A stretch of DNA of 64,000 nucleotides from Patella vulgata (lineage: Eukaryota; Mollusca; Gastropoda; Patellidae): the NCBI RefSeq assembly GCF_932274485.2, contig NC_065883.2, positions 67,809,210 through 67,873,209 of the forward strand, given 5' to 3'. The notes under the pieces are model-generated. The model saw nothing but the letters and a program-made list of their open reading frames with translations. It was not told the DNA's origin and made no database searches. A program made the translations under genes and the position numbers. How positions within the stretch are numbered: position 1 is the stretch's first letter; each line of letters starts with the position of its first letter. This document shows, one piece after another, positions 47,301 through 57,900 of the stretch.

Positions 47301-49780
47301 GGTCTTTTAGGTAATCCACAATGATATTTTCAATAACTTTAGAAATGAAAGATAAATTTGATTTTTCAGTATATCTCGATCAGGGTTCGGTTTTTTCAGG
47401 AGTGGTTTCAAATAAGCTGTGTTAAATACTGCGGGAAATTCTGGGCTGTTTATTGTATCATTGGCCAAGGACATAAATGTTGTACTTGCACAGGAAAATT
47501 TCCTGAAAAGCCATGTAGGTAATACATCCAATTCCCATGATTTTGCCGGGGCTTTCTGGATTTAACCCGGTCTTATTTTCTCAATCTTCTCTGCAAAGTA
47601 GCTGGTAAAGATATCGGGCAGTTGGTTCGTTTTATAGCATGATAGTGTCTGAAAATGAATTTTTAGTGAGACCTTTGCAGATGTTGAATATTTCTTTACT
47701 ACCGGTAGCATTGTTAATCTTCTCTTTTAAAAGTGGAGTTAAAGCATATGCCATAGCATTGCTATACTGGCTTCGTTTTCCTGAATATTTGGTGATGAAC
47801 TTCCAGCCCAGATTTTCGCCAATACTTCTCCGCGGATCTACATTCAGGTTTCAATTGTTGAAGTGAATCATCAAACCACATGGTATCAGGTCGCATAACA
47901 ACGGACCTCGTCTTAAGTGGAGCATGTTTATCTACAACAACTTGCAAAGAAGACTAAAATTTGCACCAGCGATCGTTAAGACCTGCCGAAACGTCACCTT
48001 AAAGGCTCAATACCACTCTTGTTGTAACTGAATAATATGTCCCAATCTCTATTCTGATCAACAAATTGTACTATTTTACAATATTCCAATTAATTGATGA
48101 TACAAATTTCATCTTAACACGCCTAATTTAAAAAATTCAACTAAATGATTTGAAAAGCCTGACGTAAAGCTTTTCAAATGTGACTTGGATTTAAAAATAT
48201 TTTTGAACCCTCTGGACAAGTAAAATAGGATTTAATGGATAATTTACACAACAGGTAGGACACTAACACATCTAATACTTAGAATAAGGCTATTTTTTTT
48301 ATTTTCTGGAGCTGTCAACCCAGCAAGAGTGTTATTGTCCCTTTAACGTGTACTTTTATAGGATTTGATATTTTGTCACAAACTATAGGCCTACTTGCAG
48401 AATATTCCAAGTGAAGTGCACATGGTATTCTATTTAAGTCACGCCACCCATCTATTAAATGGTGACAGGGGCGTCGGAACCGGAGGGGAGATGCGGACTG
48501 AAGCAAATACGTGTTTTTTGGGGGGCTTTTTGCCCCACACACCCTCCTCCGTATGAAATTTCATTCTGACGGACCTGGACGAAGAACATATTTAGTGCAA
48601 AATAGTTCACAGTTAACAAAGATTTATAGTATTTTGTTCATTAAATTTTACCTTTTCAGGAATGTTTCCTTTCCAATTTTATCAATGGTCGAAAGTTGCT
48701 GACTGTCACGTGTGCGTCCTTGCCTAATATGGGGGTAAACGATTATAAGCATATCATGGTAAGTATATTTTAAACAAATCTTGTTTTATACACCAGTAGA
48801 CGCTGACTCGTTAACCATGTGGTCTCGGTGTTAGCCGAGAAAGTTCCTCGTGTCAGGTAGGCTATATTGGACTACATTGAAGTTGCTGTATTCACAAGCT
48901 GGGGTTAAATAGCAGACATTAAACGATTGATTGGTTGATCACATTTCGAATCAGCCACCTAAGTTAGGCTATAATAGCTAGGCCACTTGCTGTATTCACG
49001 TACGGGCTGAAATACCAAAAATATTTTCTTTTGTTGGCGGGGGGAATGGGGCTAGACGGTAAGCTCCGCTCTTTCGCCTCTCGCAGTCGACCGGCGCCAC
49101 CGTCTATAACCCGAATTATTTTCAGTTTTTAGGCATTTCAGGTTCTGCCCCCTCCCCCTAACATCAAGCCCGTATGTATATATTTTCCGAAAAATGCGAA
49201 TGACGACCAGCGACTTTAACAGTCAGATAAAAACTACCTGATTTATGTGTCATCGTCCTTTAACAGTCTCCAAATTGATTCGCCGACAATTGCAACATCC
49301 TCTTTTTCTACACCAATCATTAGAGCTAACTGTATAATATGTCAAGGTCGCAAGTGTTAACAGGGCTAGGACAAGTGGTTGTTGGCATGATTGTGGGTTT
49401 GGGTAAGGGGTAGGACTAGGTTTAGGGGTAAGTGCTAGTGCTAAACCTGTTTACATCTCGTGACCTTTGACCAAATCTGCAGTTGACCTTAATTTTTAGA
49501 CATAACTCTATAATGAAGACGTATACATTCAACTTACTCACTACCGCCCCAAGTACTAATAAATAAAATTAGTCATTTTTTCTTTTACAATTCGTTTCAG
49601 AAAATTACAGAAAAGCTGCGCGATCTTCTTGAAATAAATCAAGTTGATTCTTGTCGGTATGTTTCCTTCTGTGATGCTCGTCTGCTGTATTTACAACAGA
49701 AGACTAAAACAGGCTGTACTTACGATCACATGACCTTCACCAGTTTTAAACATAAAAATTCCAGGCTTTTTAAAGATTGA
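44240..49780 (+). CDS. SAMD15-like small SAM-domain protein, complete, 3 exons, 130 aa
   Basis: A short protein built around one sterile alpha motif (SAM) domain, a protein-interaction fold. Exons 44240-44353, 48660-48758 and 49601-49780 join in phase 0 throughout (38, 33 and 59 codons plus stop). The SAM domain runs from about residue 20 to 84: CLQWDYKDVANWVEEIGFPQ, then YKECFLSNFINGRKLL, then SLPNMGVNDYKHIMKITEKL and RDLLEI. After it comes a short tail with LLYLQQKTKTG and DHMTFTSF, which resembles the FLEQK...LTF...F tail of SAMD15 proteins. Introns are GT-AG (GTAAGA, GTAAGT). Assignment to SAMD15 rests on remembered similarity. Human SAMD15 is longer, with an N-terminal extension not seen here; the first exon could have an upstream partner. 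Function in the cell is unknown to me. Confidence 0.85.
44393..44600 (+). repeat. SINE B in SAMD15-like intron 1
   Basis: AAATGGTCGAACGCTTGCGC head remnant, GGTTTCGATTCCC B box, GAATTATTGAAATAAAATTG 3' part. It begins about 40 bp after the exon 1 donor. Confidence 0.8.
44747..45001. mobile_element. MITE family C, 5'-truncated after a G run
   Basis: A run of about 17 G at 44731-44747 joins the interior of the element; the right end runs to TTTTAATCAGATT. The left TIR is missing. Confidence 0.8.
45036..45231 (+). repeat. SINE A, 3' half with tail
   Basis: CCCGTGTACACATTGGCGTG to CATTTCATTTCATTTC, very close to the consensus, so fairly young. MITE C sits in its tail. Confidence 0.87.
45232..45379. 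mobile_element. MITE family C, short internally deleted copy
   Basis: 148 bp: both TIRs with most of the interior lost. Flanks TTTCATTTC (45223-45231) and TTTCATTTT (45380-45388) match at 8 of 9 bases. It landed in the TTTCA tail of a SINE A copy. Confidence 0.88.
45645..45921 (+). repeat. SINE B, full length (reference copy)
   Basis: tRNA-like head GGATGGCCGAATGGTTAGCA with B box GGTTTCGATTGATTCC. A central block follows (TTTCTCTGGGTTTCCTCCCA), related to the GGTTTCCTCC core shared by several animal SINE superfamilies. Then come GCATGCGAATTATTGAAATA, ATGACCTAGTTCGTGTCGAG and a CT-rich tail. Confidence 0.88.
45922..46065 (-). repeat. SINE B, 5' half, inverted against its neighbour
   Basis: TGTGGGAGGAAACCGGAGGA to CAATGACAGATCTTGTG. 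Confidence 0.78.
46105..47990 (-). mobile_element. 5'-truncated, decayed CR1/L2-type LINE (reverse transcriptase region)
   Basis: Minus-strand segments in order match a non-LTR ORF2: DKHAPLKTRSV and WRKSGLEVH (47950-47770), FPAVFNTAYLKPLLKKP (about 47440), QSAYRNLHCTETA and FDTIDHQRLL (about 47270-47130), GVPQGSVLGPILFTIYT (about 47010-46960), FADDTQLYLRG (about 46915-46875), then the C-terminal LYGLPTTSLNRLQKIQNTAA and LHWLPVRKRVEFKILLLAYK (46480-46300), ending in WNKLPQYVKQEKL. Frame changes separate several blocks, so it is dead. No 5' part or endonuclease was found; the 5' side ends at the TTAA MITE. It sits in intron 1 of the SAMD15-like gene, antisense to it. Confidence 0.92.
47999..48346. 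mobile_element. TTAA MITE family D, complete copy
   Basis: Bounded by TTAA on both sides (47999-48002, 48343-48346), with inverted ends AGGCTCAATACCACTCTTG and CAAGAGTGTTATTGTCCCT. TTAA duplications are typical of piggyBac and Kolobok elements. It abuts the truncated end of the LINE. Confidence 0.88.
48660..48758 (+). CDS. SAMD15-like exon 2
   Basis: Acceptor TTTTCAG ends at 48659 and donor GTAAGT starts at 48759. The 33 codons from ECFLSNFINGRKLL to DYKHIM supply the middle of the SAM domain. Its fit with exon 1 (PQYK then ECF) is the strongest evidence for the gene model. Confidence 0.88.
48788..48880 (+). repeat. SINE A head fragment
   Basis: GACTCGTTAACCATGTGGTC then GTGTTAGCCGAGAAAGTTCC. 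Confidence 0.5.
49343..49495. repeat. Repeat family J, in SAMD15-like intron 2
   Basis: GTTGTTGGCATGATTGTGGG and TTTACATCTCGTGACCTTTG. The G-rich strand is plus. Confidence 0.8.
49601..49780 (+). CDS. SAMD15-like exon 3 (stop)
   Basis: Acceptor TTCGTTTCAG ends at 49600. KITEKLRDLLEI closes the SAM helix 5, followed by the short tail and TGA at 49778-49780. No clear AATAAA follows within 200 nt. Confidence 0.83.
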   Translation, partial: KITEKLRDLLEINQVDSCRYVSFCDARLLYLQQKTKTGCTYDHMTFTSFKHKNSRLFKD

Positions 49781-49857
49781 CATTATCCAAACTTGAGCTG
49801 CCTATTTTATTATTTCTATTTTGTTTATTTTACCCATCTTAGCCTATTTAGCCTGTT

Positions 49858-50335
49858 TGTTAAAATGAATTCTTTAAAATGTATGCTGTTAAAATGTATT
49901 CTGTAAAATCCATTCCGTAAAATGTATTCTGTAAAATGTATGTTGTTAAAATGTATTCTGTAAAATGTATGTTGTTAAAATGTATTCTGTAAAATGTATG
50001 TTGTTAAAATGTATTCTGTAAAATGTATGTTGTTAAAATGTATTCTGTAAAATCAGTTCTTTAAAAAGTATTCTGTAAAATCCATTCCGTAAAATGTATT
50101 CTGTAAAATCCTTTCCGTAAAATGTATTCTGAAAAATCCATTCCGTAAAATGTATTCTGTAAAATCCATTCCGTAAAATGTATTCTGTAAAATCCATTCC
50201 GTAAAATGTATTCTGAAAAATCCCTTCTGTAAACTGTATTCTATAAAATGTATTCTGGTTAAATGTGTTCCGTAAAATGTATTCTGTTAAAATGTATTTT
50301 GTCAACTGCATTCTGTAAAATGTATTCTGTTGATT
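49858..50335. repeat. Minisatellite, 14-bp unit GTAAAATGTATTCT
   Basis: More than 30 imperfect units, alternating GTATTCTGTAAAATCCATTC and TGTTAAAATGTATTCTG forms. The antisense open frame through it is repeat-driven. Confidence 0.9.
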
Positions 50336-50343
50336 CCATGGAA

Positions 50344-50790
50344 GGGCCTGTTTCAGCCGGGACACTTGTCCAGGGGCCCGGTAGCTATAGAGGAGCTCTG
50401 GAGGTATGCCATAATGTTTAAAGAAAATTGTGGTATAATCTAATACCAAATAATACACTTTCACTTGATCGTAAAGTAGAAGAAAACCGGTAACTTGTCT
50501 CAATGTGGGTACCTGGTGACGCGAGTATAGGATTCTGTCTGTTTACATTTTGGTAAATTAAAATCTATGTCAATTGTCCGGACCTTCTCGCTGTGGGGTC
50601 CCAATCCGTCCTTGTTCCGTTTGAGACTCTCATCACCGCCAGGGTATTCGGTCCCTATCAGGTAAGCAGGGCCTGTTCAGGGCCTGTAGAATGCTACAGT
50701 GATGGTGAGCTTCCAAGTGTACACAAAAAGTTCCGTTGGAATCCAGTTCAACGTGATTTGGGTTTTTTGATAAAATAAACGAATATAGTG
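50344..50790 (+). repeat. Repeat family G, left copy
   Basis: GGGACACTTGTCCAGGGGCC, CGTAAAGTAGAAGAAAACCG, AATGTGGGTACCTGGTG, then GAATCCAGTTCAACGTGATT. The same order recurs at 52568-52935, on the other side of the TIR element. Confidence 0.82.
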
Positions 50791-51020
50791 GTGAAAAAAA
50801 ATTATTTTTGATATTTTGGCGTCTTATGGTGACAATTTTTGTTTTTCCATTTGTTTGATTTATACGTCATGTAATTTTAAAAGAATAGTATGAAAACCTA
50901 GGACGGAGAGAGATAATAACGTCTTTTCAACCATATTGCACAGTGCAGGAGAACCGCGTTACTCATAAACAGAGATTACTTAATAAAACTCTACGGGTCA
51001 TTATATAGGACACCGGATTA

Positions 51021-52426
51021 CACTGTTAGAAATATTTTGGTTATTTTACAGTAAAATTACGGGCAGCAAAAGTTGCCCCTAAATCATAGGTAAAATTACA
51101 CCATTAGTTATTTAACAATTTACTGTAGAAGGACATATCTGTTAATTTACATTTCTTGTAAAAATACATCACAATGTTAATTTACATTTCTTGTAAAAAT
51201 ACATCACACTGTTAATTTACACTTTTGTTAAAAATACTAATATTGGTAATTTTACATGCAAGATTCGAGCAATAGCCCCGGTGTAAAATATTTCGTATTA
51301 ATATCACTTCAATATATATTGAATATCGATAATCCTGTTTGGTAGACGAGAGCATGGTTCCAGGCTTTCAGATGTAAGCTCGCGGTACTATCTATTTGCA
51401 GGCATTATAACTCTGCTTTACAGACAGTCAGGCCAATCGGTTTAATTTACCTTCTTCAAGTGAACTTGAAAACGAGATAATACAACCTACGGCCAGAAAT
51501 TCAAAACATTTTTTTTTTATGCATTTAAGAAAATACTTACAAACTGATTAACGTACGCTAAATATCAATACACTTTATAGATCTTATAAATAATGGAAAC
51601 TAGATATACCTGACATGCAATATACTAAATTTACAAGATGTGATTGTCCATATTATGGTTAATAAATTGAAATGAATACCATAAGAAGATACTTATTAGG
51701 AATGTTTCGTTTCTATGGAATACTAAAATACAATAAGAGATAGTAAATTTACCGAATAAGTAAATTTACAAAATAACGTGAATAAACGTAAGTCTGTAAA
51801 ATGACATGCTGGCTATGTTATTTTCCGTTCAATATTTTAAGGTAAAAACAAATTCTTTAACTGCTGTAATTTTACTTATATTTCTTACCTAAAAGTAAAT
51901 TACATAATAATGTGAACAAACGTAAAATCTGTAAAGTTACACGCTTGCTGCGTTACTTTCAGTTCAATTTTATTACATTATATGTATTTTTACAGGATTT
52001 TGAATATGTCCTTGATTCCATCGGCACTTATTGTCAAAAAGACATGAAACTCGATAAACATACTTGAAACTCGGTAAAAATACATTAGACTTGGTAAAAG
52101 TAGTATATGTTGTAAAATATACCGATAATTGAGGTACAAAAAACCCTTGTACTACTGTAATTTTACATACTTTTCTGACAGTTTACCTGGTGGTTTACGG
52201 TACATCTTCCTATGGTTTGAATACACTGAACATTACTGTATTTTGACGTTACGTATGTAAAAATATATTATTTCACGGTAAAATCACCTGTATAATATGT
52301 TTTTTTACGACTATTTGTACTATCACTCCTGTTTGGTGTAATAAAACATACATTTGTAAAATAACATACAACTACGTAAATATTTTTCCCATTCTTACGG
52401 TAAATTAACATTTATTTCTAACAGTG
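51021..52426. mobile_element. 1.4-kb TIR element, non-autonomous, CACTGTTAGAAAT ends
   Basis: Ends CACTGTTAGAAATATTTTGG and, inverted, CACTGTTAGAAATAAATGTT, flanked by TA on both sides. The interior is AT-rich and made largely of short GTAAAATTAC-like blocks in both orientations. No coding sequence is seen. Confidence 0.78.
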
Positions 52427-52567
52427 TAGCATGTCCGCAAAAAAGTAAACTGTAACGTAACTGCGATATATTTTATTGTAGAAGTAGACGTTAAACACTA
52501 ACCAATAGCAATAACAACAAAGCAATACATATAACAATAGGTTCTGTGAGAGAGAGTGGGGGGGGGC

Positions 52568-52935
52568 AGCTGGGACACTTGTCCAGGGGCTCGGTGCCTA
52601 GAGGGGCCCGCAGGTATGCCTAGTAATTGTTTTTGTAATTAATGGTATAAATTAATATAAAAAAACATACAGCTAACTTAATCGTAAAGAAGAAGAAAAT
52701 CCGTGACTTTTTTAATGTTTTAATGTGGGTACAGTGGCGTGGTGGTTACAGGATTAGAATCGAATTCTGTGAGACCACTGTTTTTGGAAAAATTGAAAAG
52801 TTGGTGAATCAAAAACTATAAGCCAGCCTCTCGTGTCTTCACGTCGTGGATCCCGATCCGTCTGAGGCTCTCGTCACCGTCAGGGTAGACTATTCGGGCC
52901 CACATCCGTTTGAATCCAGTTTTAGTAAAAGTGAC
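52568..52935 (+). repeat. Repeat family G, right copy
   Basis: GGGACACTTGTCCAGGGGCT, CGTAAAGAAGAAGAAAATCC, ATGTGGGTACAGTGGCGTGG, GTTTGAATCCAGTTTTAG. Diverged from the left copy. Confidence 0.82.
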
Positions 52936-53065
52936 CCTTAATTACCCCAGAAATACACCAAAATGACGCTAGAGAACATGTATCTTTCAAACATTTCCGT
53001 GTCGGGGGTTGGGAGTGGGGGGACTCACCCTCGCTATGTCGCGGGTCCTGTGTGCATGGGTAAAG

Positions 53066-53345
53066 AAATGGTGTTTAATGTCCTACATATCTGCGCCGAC
53101 TGGGCTAATGAAGACGGGCATTTTGACTGGACACCGGCGTTAAAGCCTACTCTTATATCGTATATCGTATTAAACTGTCAATGGTTCTTTTACGTGCACG
53201 CCAATGTGTACACAGGCCCACAGTTTTTCGTGCAGTCTGAACGACTAGACAACTGTCCTTGTCAGGTCTGTCTTCCGTCCAGCACCACTAACAAGGCTAC
53301 TCCGGGCTAGTGTATTACTCACCGAGCCACCGCGGTTCCCACAAG
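53066..53345 (-). repeat. SINE A, with head
   Basis: GGTGTTTAATGTCCTACATA to ACTCACCGAGCCACCGCGGT; the head lies at the right. Confidence 0.8.
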
Positions 53346-53812
53346 GGTTAAAAAAGAGATTACACATCAACGTTAGTGCATACGCAATACACTAGATCAA
53401 CAACTGTACCGATATAGGCTATACATACACACACAGGGGTCACTATATAGGACACCAGATTAACAGGTCAAATATATAAAACACATAACAACACAGCTTG
53501 CCAGTTTTAACACACACGCTGAGAGAGCAACACGGCTGATGTATTGTTGCTTTAGTAAAATAGCAGAACACACAGACAAAGGTGGACAGCTTTAAATATT
53601 CTCTCTAGTAATTATTCCAGACTATTGCTCCTGTCAACGACGGGTGTTATGTACAAGCCAAGGTATGTTTATTACGTTTATTAGAACACCTGACAGTTCT
53701 ACCACTTCTCATAAACGATATTTAAGTAGACGTAGAGTTCCAGTGTATAAAATTTAGGTAAAGATGAGGGAGCTATAGGGACAATGAAAATTGCGGAGTT
53801 ATTATTGGGTTG
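53346..53812. other. Intergenic stretch
   Basis: I see nothing I can name here apart from short CA-rich patches. Confidence 0.6.
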
Positions 53813-54062
53813 GGGGATTGGATGGCCGAATGGTTAGCGCGTGCGCGCTGTATCATAAGTTCTGTGTTTGAGCCAACTACTGGCGTGGTTTTGATTCCCC
53901 CGTTTGTACGTGGGTTTTCTCCGGGTCCGCCGATTTCCTCCCATTCTCAAAGACCCTTACGCGCAATTAGCGACTTATTGAAATAAAATTGAACCATATG
54001 TTAGTCCCGAAATGAGTTAGTTTGTGTCGAGTGGACGTTAAACCCCATTTCTCCCCCTCTCC
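53813..54062 (+). repeat. SINE B, full length
   Basis: GGATTGGATGGCCGAATGGT head, CCCGTTTGTACGTGGG, then AACCCCATTTCTCCCCCTC tail. Confidence 0.86.
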
Positions 54063-54076
54063 CCATATTATTTCAT

Positions 54077-54497
54077 TTAAAGTGGCACTGCGAAGAGTGT
54101 GTTAAAGATGGTACACTGCTGTGTCGTGGGATTCCCAATGATATGGGTTCTTTTACGTGCGCGCCAACGAGTATACGGATTGGCGTCTGTTTTGTGTCCC
54201 ATCCAAACGACAAGACGCCTTGTGTCCCTTCCTTGTTGTGTAAATTATCCATTACATCCTATTTTACTTGTCCAGAGGGTTCGAAAATATTTTTAAATCG
54301 AAGTTTCATTTGAAAAGGTTTACGTTAGACGTTTCAAACCATTATGTTGAATCTTTCAAAATTTCTAAATAAGGTGTGTTAAGATGAAATTTGTAACATC
54401 AATTAATTGAAATATTCTAAAATAGTACAATTTGTTGACCAGAATAAAGATTGGGACATATTATTCGGTTACAACAAGAGTGGTATTGAGCCTTTAA
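54077..54497. mobile_element. TTAA MITE family D, inverted copy upstream of P450
   Basis: The right part (54225-54497) is the inverse of the copy at 47999, ending CAAGAGTGGTATTGAGCCT and TTAA. The left end is probably the TTAAAGTGGCACTG at 54077. A SINE A fragment at 54130-54215 lies inside. The end is only about 75 bp from the P450 start codon. Confidence 0.8.
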
Positions 54498-54572
54498 AGG
54501 AAACGATTTATGAAAATTGTTTTTTCAGTTGATAAGATTTAGTATTATAAAATAATACGGCAGCAGATTAAA

Positions 54573-54981
54573 ATGAAAATGCCGGCGTTGGACATAAGTT
54601 TGAAGAACTTTCATTTGGATATGAGCGATATCAAACAGCAAGCCAATGTGCGAACAGCTCTTGTGTTTGGTGCTTCTTTCTTGGGGATCTACTGGGCATA
54701 TCGACAGTTCAACAGAAGACACATCAAGCTTCCTCCTGGGCCTTTTGCGTTTCCTATCCTGGGTAATATGCCCCAATTAGCTGGAGTAGTAGATTTATGG
54801 AAGGTATTTTTGAAAAATCGTGCGAAGTACGGGGATGTTGTTATGTATTCTGTTGGTTCAGTGAAGTTGGTGGTTGTTTGTGGATACAAGACTATCAGAG
54901 AGGTTTTGATAGATCAAGGACACTGTGTATCTAACAGACCAAACTGGCTGTATATCATCGATAAAATCTTCAATAAATCAG
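54573..54981 (+). CDS. P450 exon 1 (anchor, hinge, helices A-B)
   Basis: Begins MKMPALDISLKNF at 54573 and ends at donor GTGAGT (54982). A second in-frame ATG lies two codons on. A TTTTTTCAG about 40 nt upstream suggests that a 5' untranslated exon may be joined here. Confidence 0.94.
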
Positions 54982-57900
54982 GTGAGTTCTGTTAAAGGAG
55001 CTAAATTGTTATTTTTCAGCACCTAGAAATGGACACAAATGGGTCACAACGCATACCAAAAGCATCACGACCTCCCCTATGCCCATTACTACTACTACCC
55101 CCCCCCCCCTCCCCCGTCTGTACATTATATATATATAGTATCTTGTCCTCCACGGTCCATTACTACATTAGTATCTTTACTTTCTCATCTGTACATTACT
55201 AAATTAGCATATTGACCCCGCGCTATCCGGTACCTCCGCGGCCCATTACTACATCTGATCGTTAAGTCCCCAAACAGCAACGTTTAACGTTATTTAAGAT
55301 CCTAAGAAATATTCGAATAAAGGGAGATAATCAAATTCAGATGCAAATCAAATTCAGGTGCAAATTACTCGCCTGAAAGCTACTCTCATTACTTCTGTAA
55401 ATAGTAAAGCGTAAGTCAGCTTTTCGTGTCCAAAAATAGTAATTACCATTATCCGGACGCGATTTTATATCATAAATAAATTGGCGTAAGTTAACTTTAA
55501 CCCAAACTAACGAGCGAACGTAATAATTTTACCAGGTGTCTTCTGGAGCAATGGAGAAACATGGAAAAACATGAGACGATTTACCTTGGTGACTTTAAGA
55601 GATTTTGGGGTTGGAAAGAAAAGTCTGGAGGAAAGGATTCAGGAGGAGTGTATAATTATGGCTGAAAAAATTGACGAAATGAAAGGGCGGGCCTTTGACC
55701 CGAAACCTTTCTTAGCTAAAGCTGTATCCAATATTATCTGTACCATAGTGTTCGGTACAAGGTGAGTAGTCCATTTTATTAAATTGTGTTCTGTGCAAGG
55801 TGAGTCCATTGTTTTAAATTGTGTGCAGTACAAGACAATTCCATTTTTTCTTGAATTGTGTTGAGTTCATTTTCTTAAATTATGTTCGATACAAGGTGAC
55901 CCCATCTTGTTAAAATGTGCTTCGCACAAGGTGGGTTCGTTTTCATAATTGTGTTCGGTACAAGGTAAGTACATTTCTTCAATTATGTTCAGTGTTTGGT
56001 GAGTGCATTCGCTTAAATTGTGTTCCGTACAAGTTAAGTCCATTTTCTTAAATTGTTCTCGGTACAAGCAATACAAAAGTCCATTTCTTATATCATATTC
56101 GGTGTGGTTACGCCCCCTTCACTTCGCCCCTGAAAACTGTAAAGAGGGTTTAATTTTTTCAGGTTCGACCATGACGATCCCGAGTTCAATCTCCTGTTGG
56201 ATCACCTCGATTTCCTGTTCAAGAATGCCGGAGTTGCCGTTCCAGAGAACTTCTTCCCATTTATCGCCAATTTACGGAGCAACAAACCGGTAGGTGGTTT
56301 AACATTAATAACATCGAATAGTATTTCAGGTTCGATTATAAATAGCCATCCCGAGTTTAATTTCCTGTTTGAAAATGGTGGGGTTTCCGATCCAGAGAAC
56401 TTTTTTCCGCTCATGGCCAAATTACGGAGAAACAAACCGGTAGATAGTTTAACATCGAATGGTATAGACGTCTCAACTATTTCACGAAAATAATATGTTC
56501 CGATGAGGAGATTACAAGTTCATTCCATATCATTAAGATAGCCCGACCCCGTACCGAAATGAAGTGTTCACTTCCTCTGAAGTGTTCATTTCTAACACAC
56601 TTCTTCTTTCTATGAACACTTCAAGCAAAGTGTTCACTTTAGAACCACTTTCAACAACACCGAGGTGCTCATTTCATTGACACTTCCAAAAGATGGTATC
56701 ATTCCACAGCATGTCATTCATACAAGTGCATGGCATTCACACTTCTGACGATTTTAGTCGAAAACACTATATGTATAATTCAAGAATTTTGTTAAGTAGT
56801 TATTATACTTCCATTTAATAAAATTGGAAAATTTTATTTAGTCTTTGTGTGTGTGACAGATGTGAAACAGGGTAGAACCGCATTACAAAACAGTTTACTA
56901 ATTTTTGGATATGGTGGCCATTTAGGTCAGAGATCTATTCTCGACGTATGAAGTAGATGGATCTCTGTGTGCAGAATGCTACTAGACGCCATTTCCTTCC
57001 CAAACCATCCGTGCTGCACCACTAACTTTGGAAACCACACTGAAAATTCGACACCAGCGCTTTACTGTCATCGTCATTTTGTTTGCAATGATCCGGACCT
57101 GTTTATCCATAGAATTGTATGAACGGGTGGATGTAACTATATTTTGATAACAATTTTTTATTATATCACTGTATTTAAAGGCTCAGAAAATGATTCATAA
57201 TGATAAAGAAATCCAGAAATTTGTTTTAAAAAAGATTGAAGAACATCGCCAGAGTTTTGATCCAACATTAACACGTGATTTTATTGACATGTATCTAAAA
57301 GTTTGTCAAGATGAAACGCAAGCATTTAAAGGTATGTATAATGCGTGTATTTATAACTTGTCTACTGAAATGAAATGGAAGTGAACCTCTATCTAGCAAG
57401 TAGTGGTAAGTAGTAGTAGTGTAGTGTAGTAGTATTAGTAGTAGTAGTAGTGCAGTAGTATTAGTATTAGTATCACTGTTACAAAGTGTTATTTATTGGG
57501 GTTAGTTCTAAATGTTAAGGCCCCCTGCAGATTTGGTCAAAGGTCTTGAGATGTTAACAGGCCTAGCGCTAACCTTAACCCACAATCTCGCCAACAATCA
57601 CGCGTCCTAATCCAATTTACGGAGATCTGCAGGGGACCTTAACTTTTAGATTTTACTATTATTTATGTACATGTGGATTTCTAGTCGATCAGCTCAACAA
57701 GACTTCCGTTGGCGTTTAGTGAAAATGATATCCAGAGACCATGGCTTCCTCCCGTGACAGGATACTATGATCTGTTTCCGGAAAATTGTTTGCACGCCTG
57801 GTTGGAGACAATGCAAAGTTCACGACCATTCATAGTCTAGTTTTGATCAACAGTTTAATTTAATTCAGTCCTTGTCAGTTTATATTTACAATTTGAAGGA

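Noticed and set aside
50033-50503. Antisense open frame of 156 codons
   Set aside because: Produced by the 14-bp repeat array; the repetitive FTEYILRNGF pattern is not a protein family.
50344-52935. Direct repeats (family G) flanking 1.8 kb, as a possible LTR pair
   Set aside because: The two copies are diverged, lack TG...CA ends, and the interior is a TIR element without coding sequence. A third copy exists alone at 43299, so it is a dispersed repeat.
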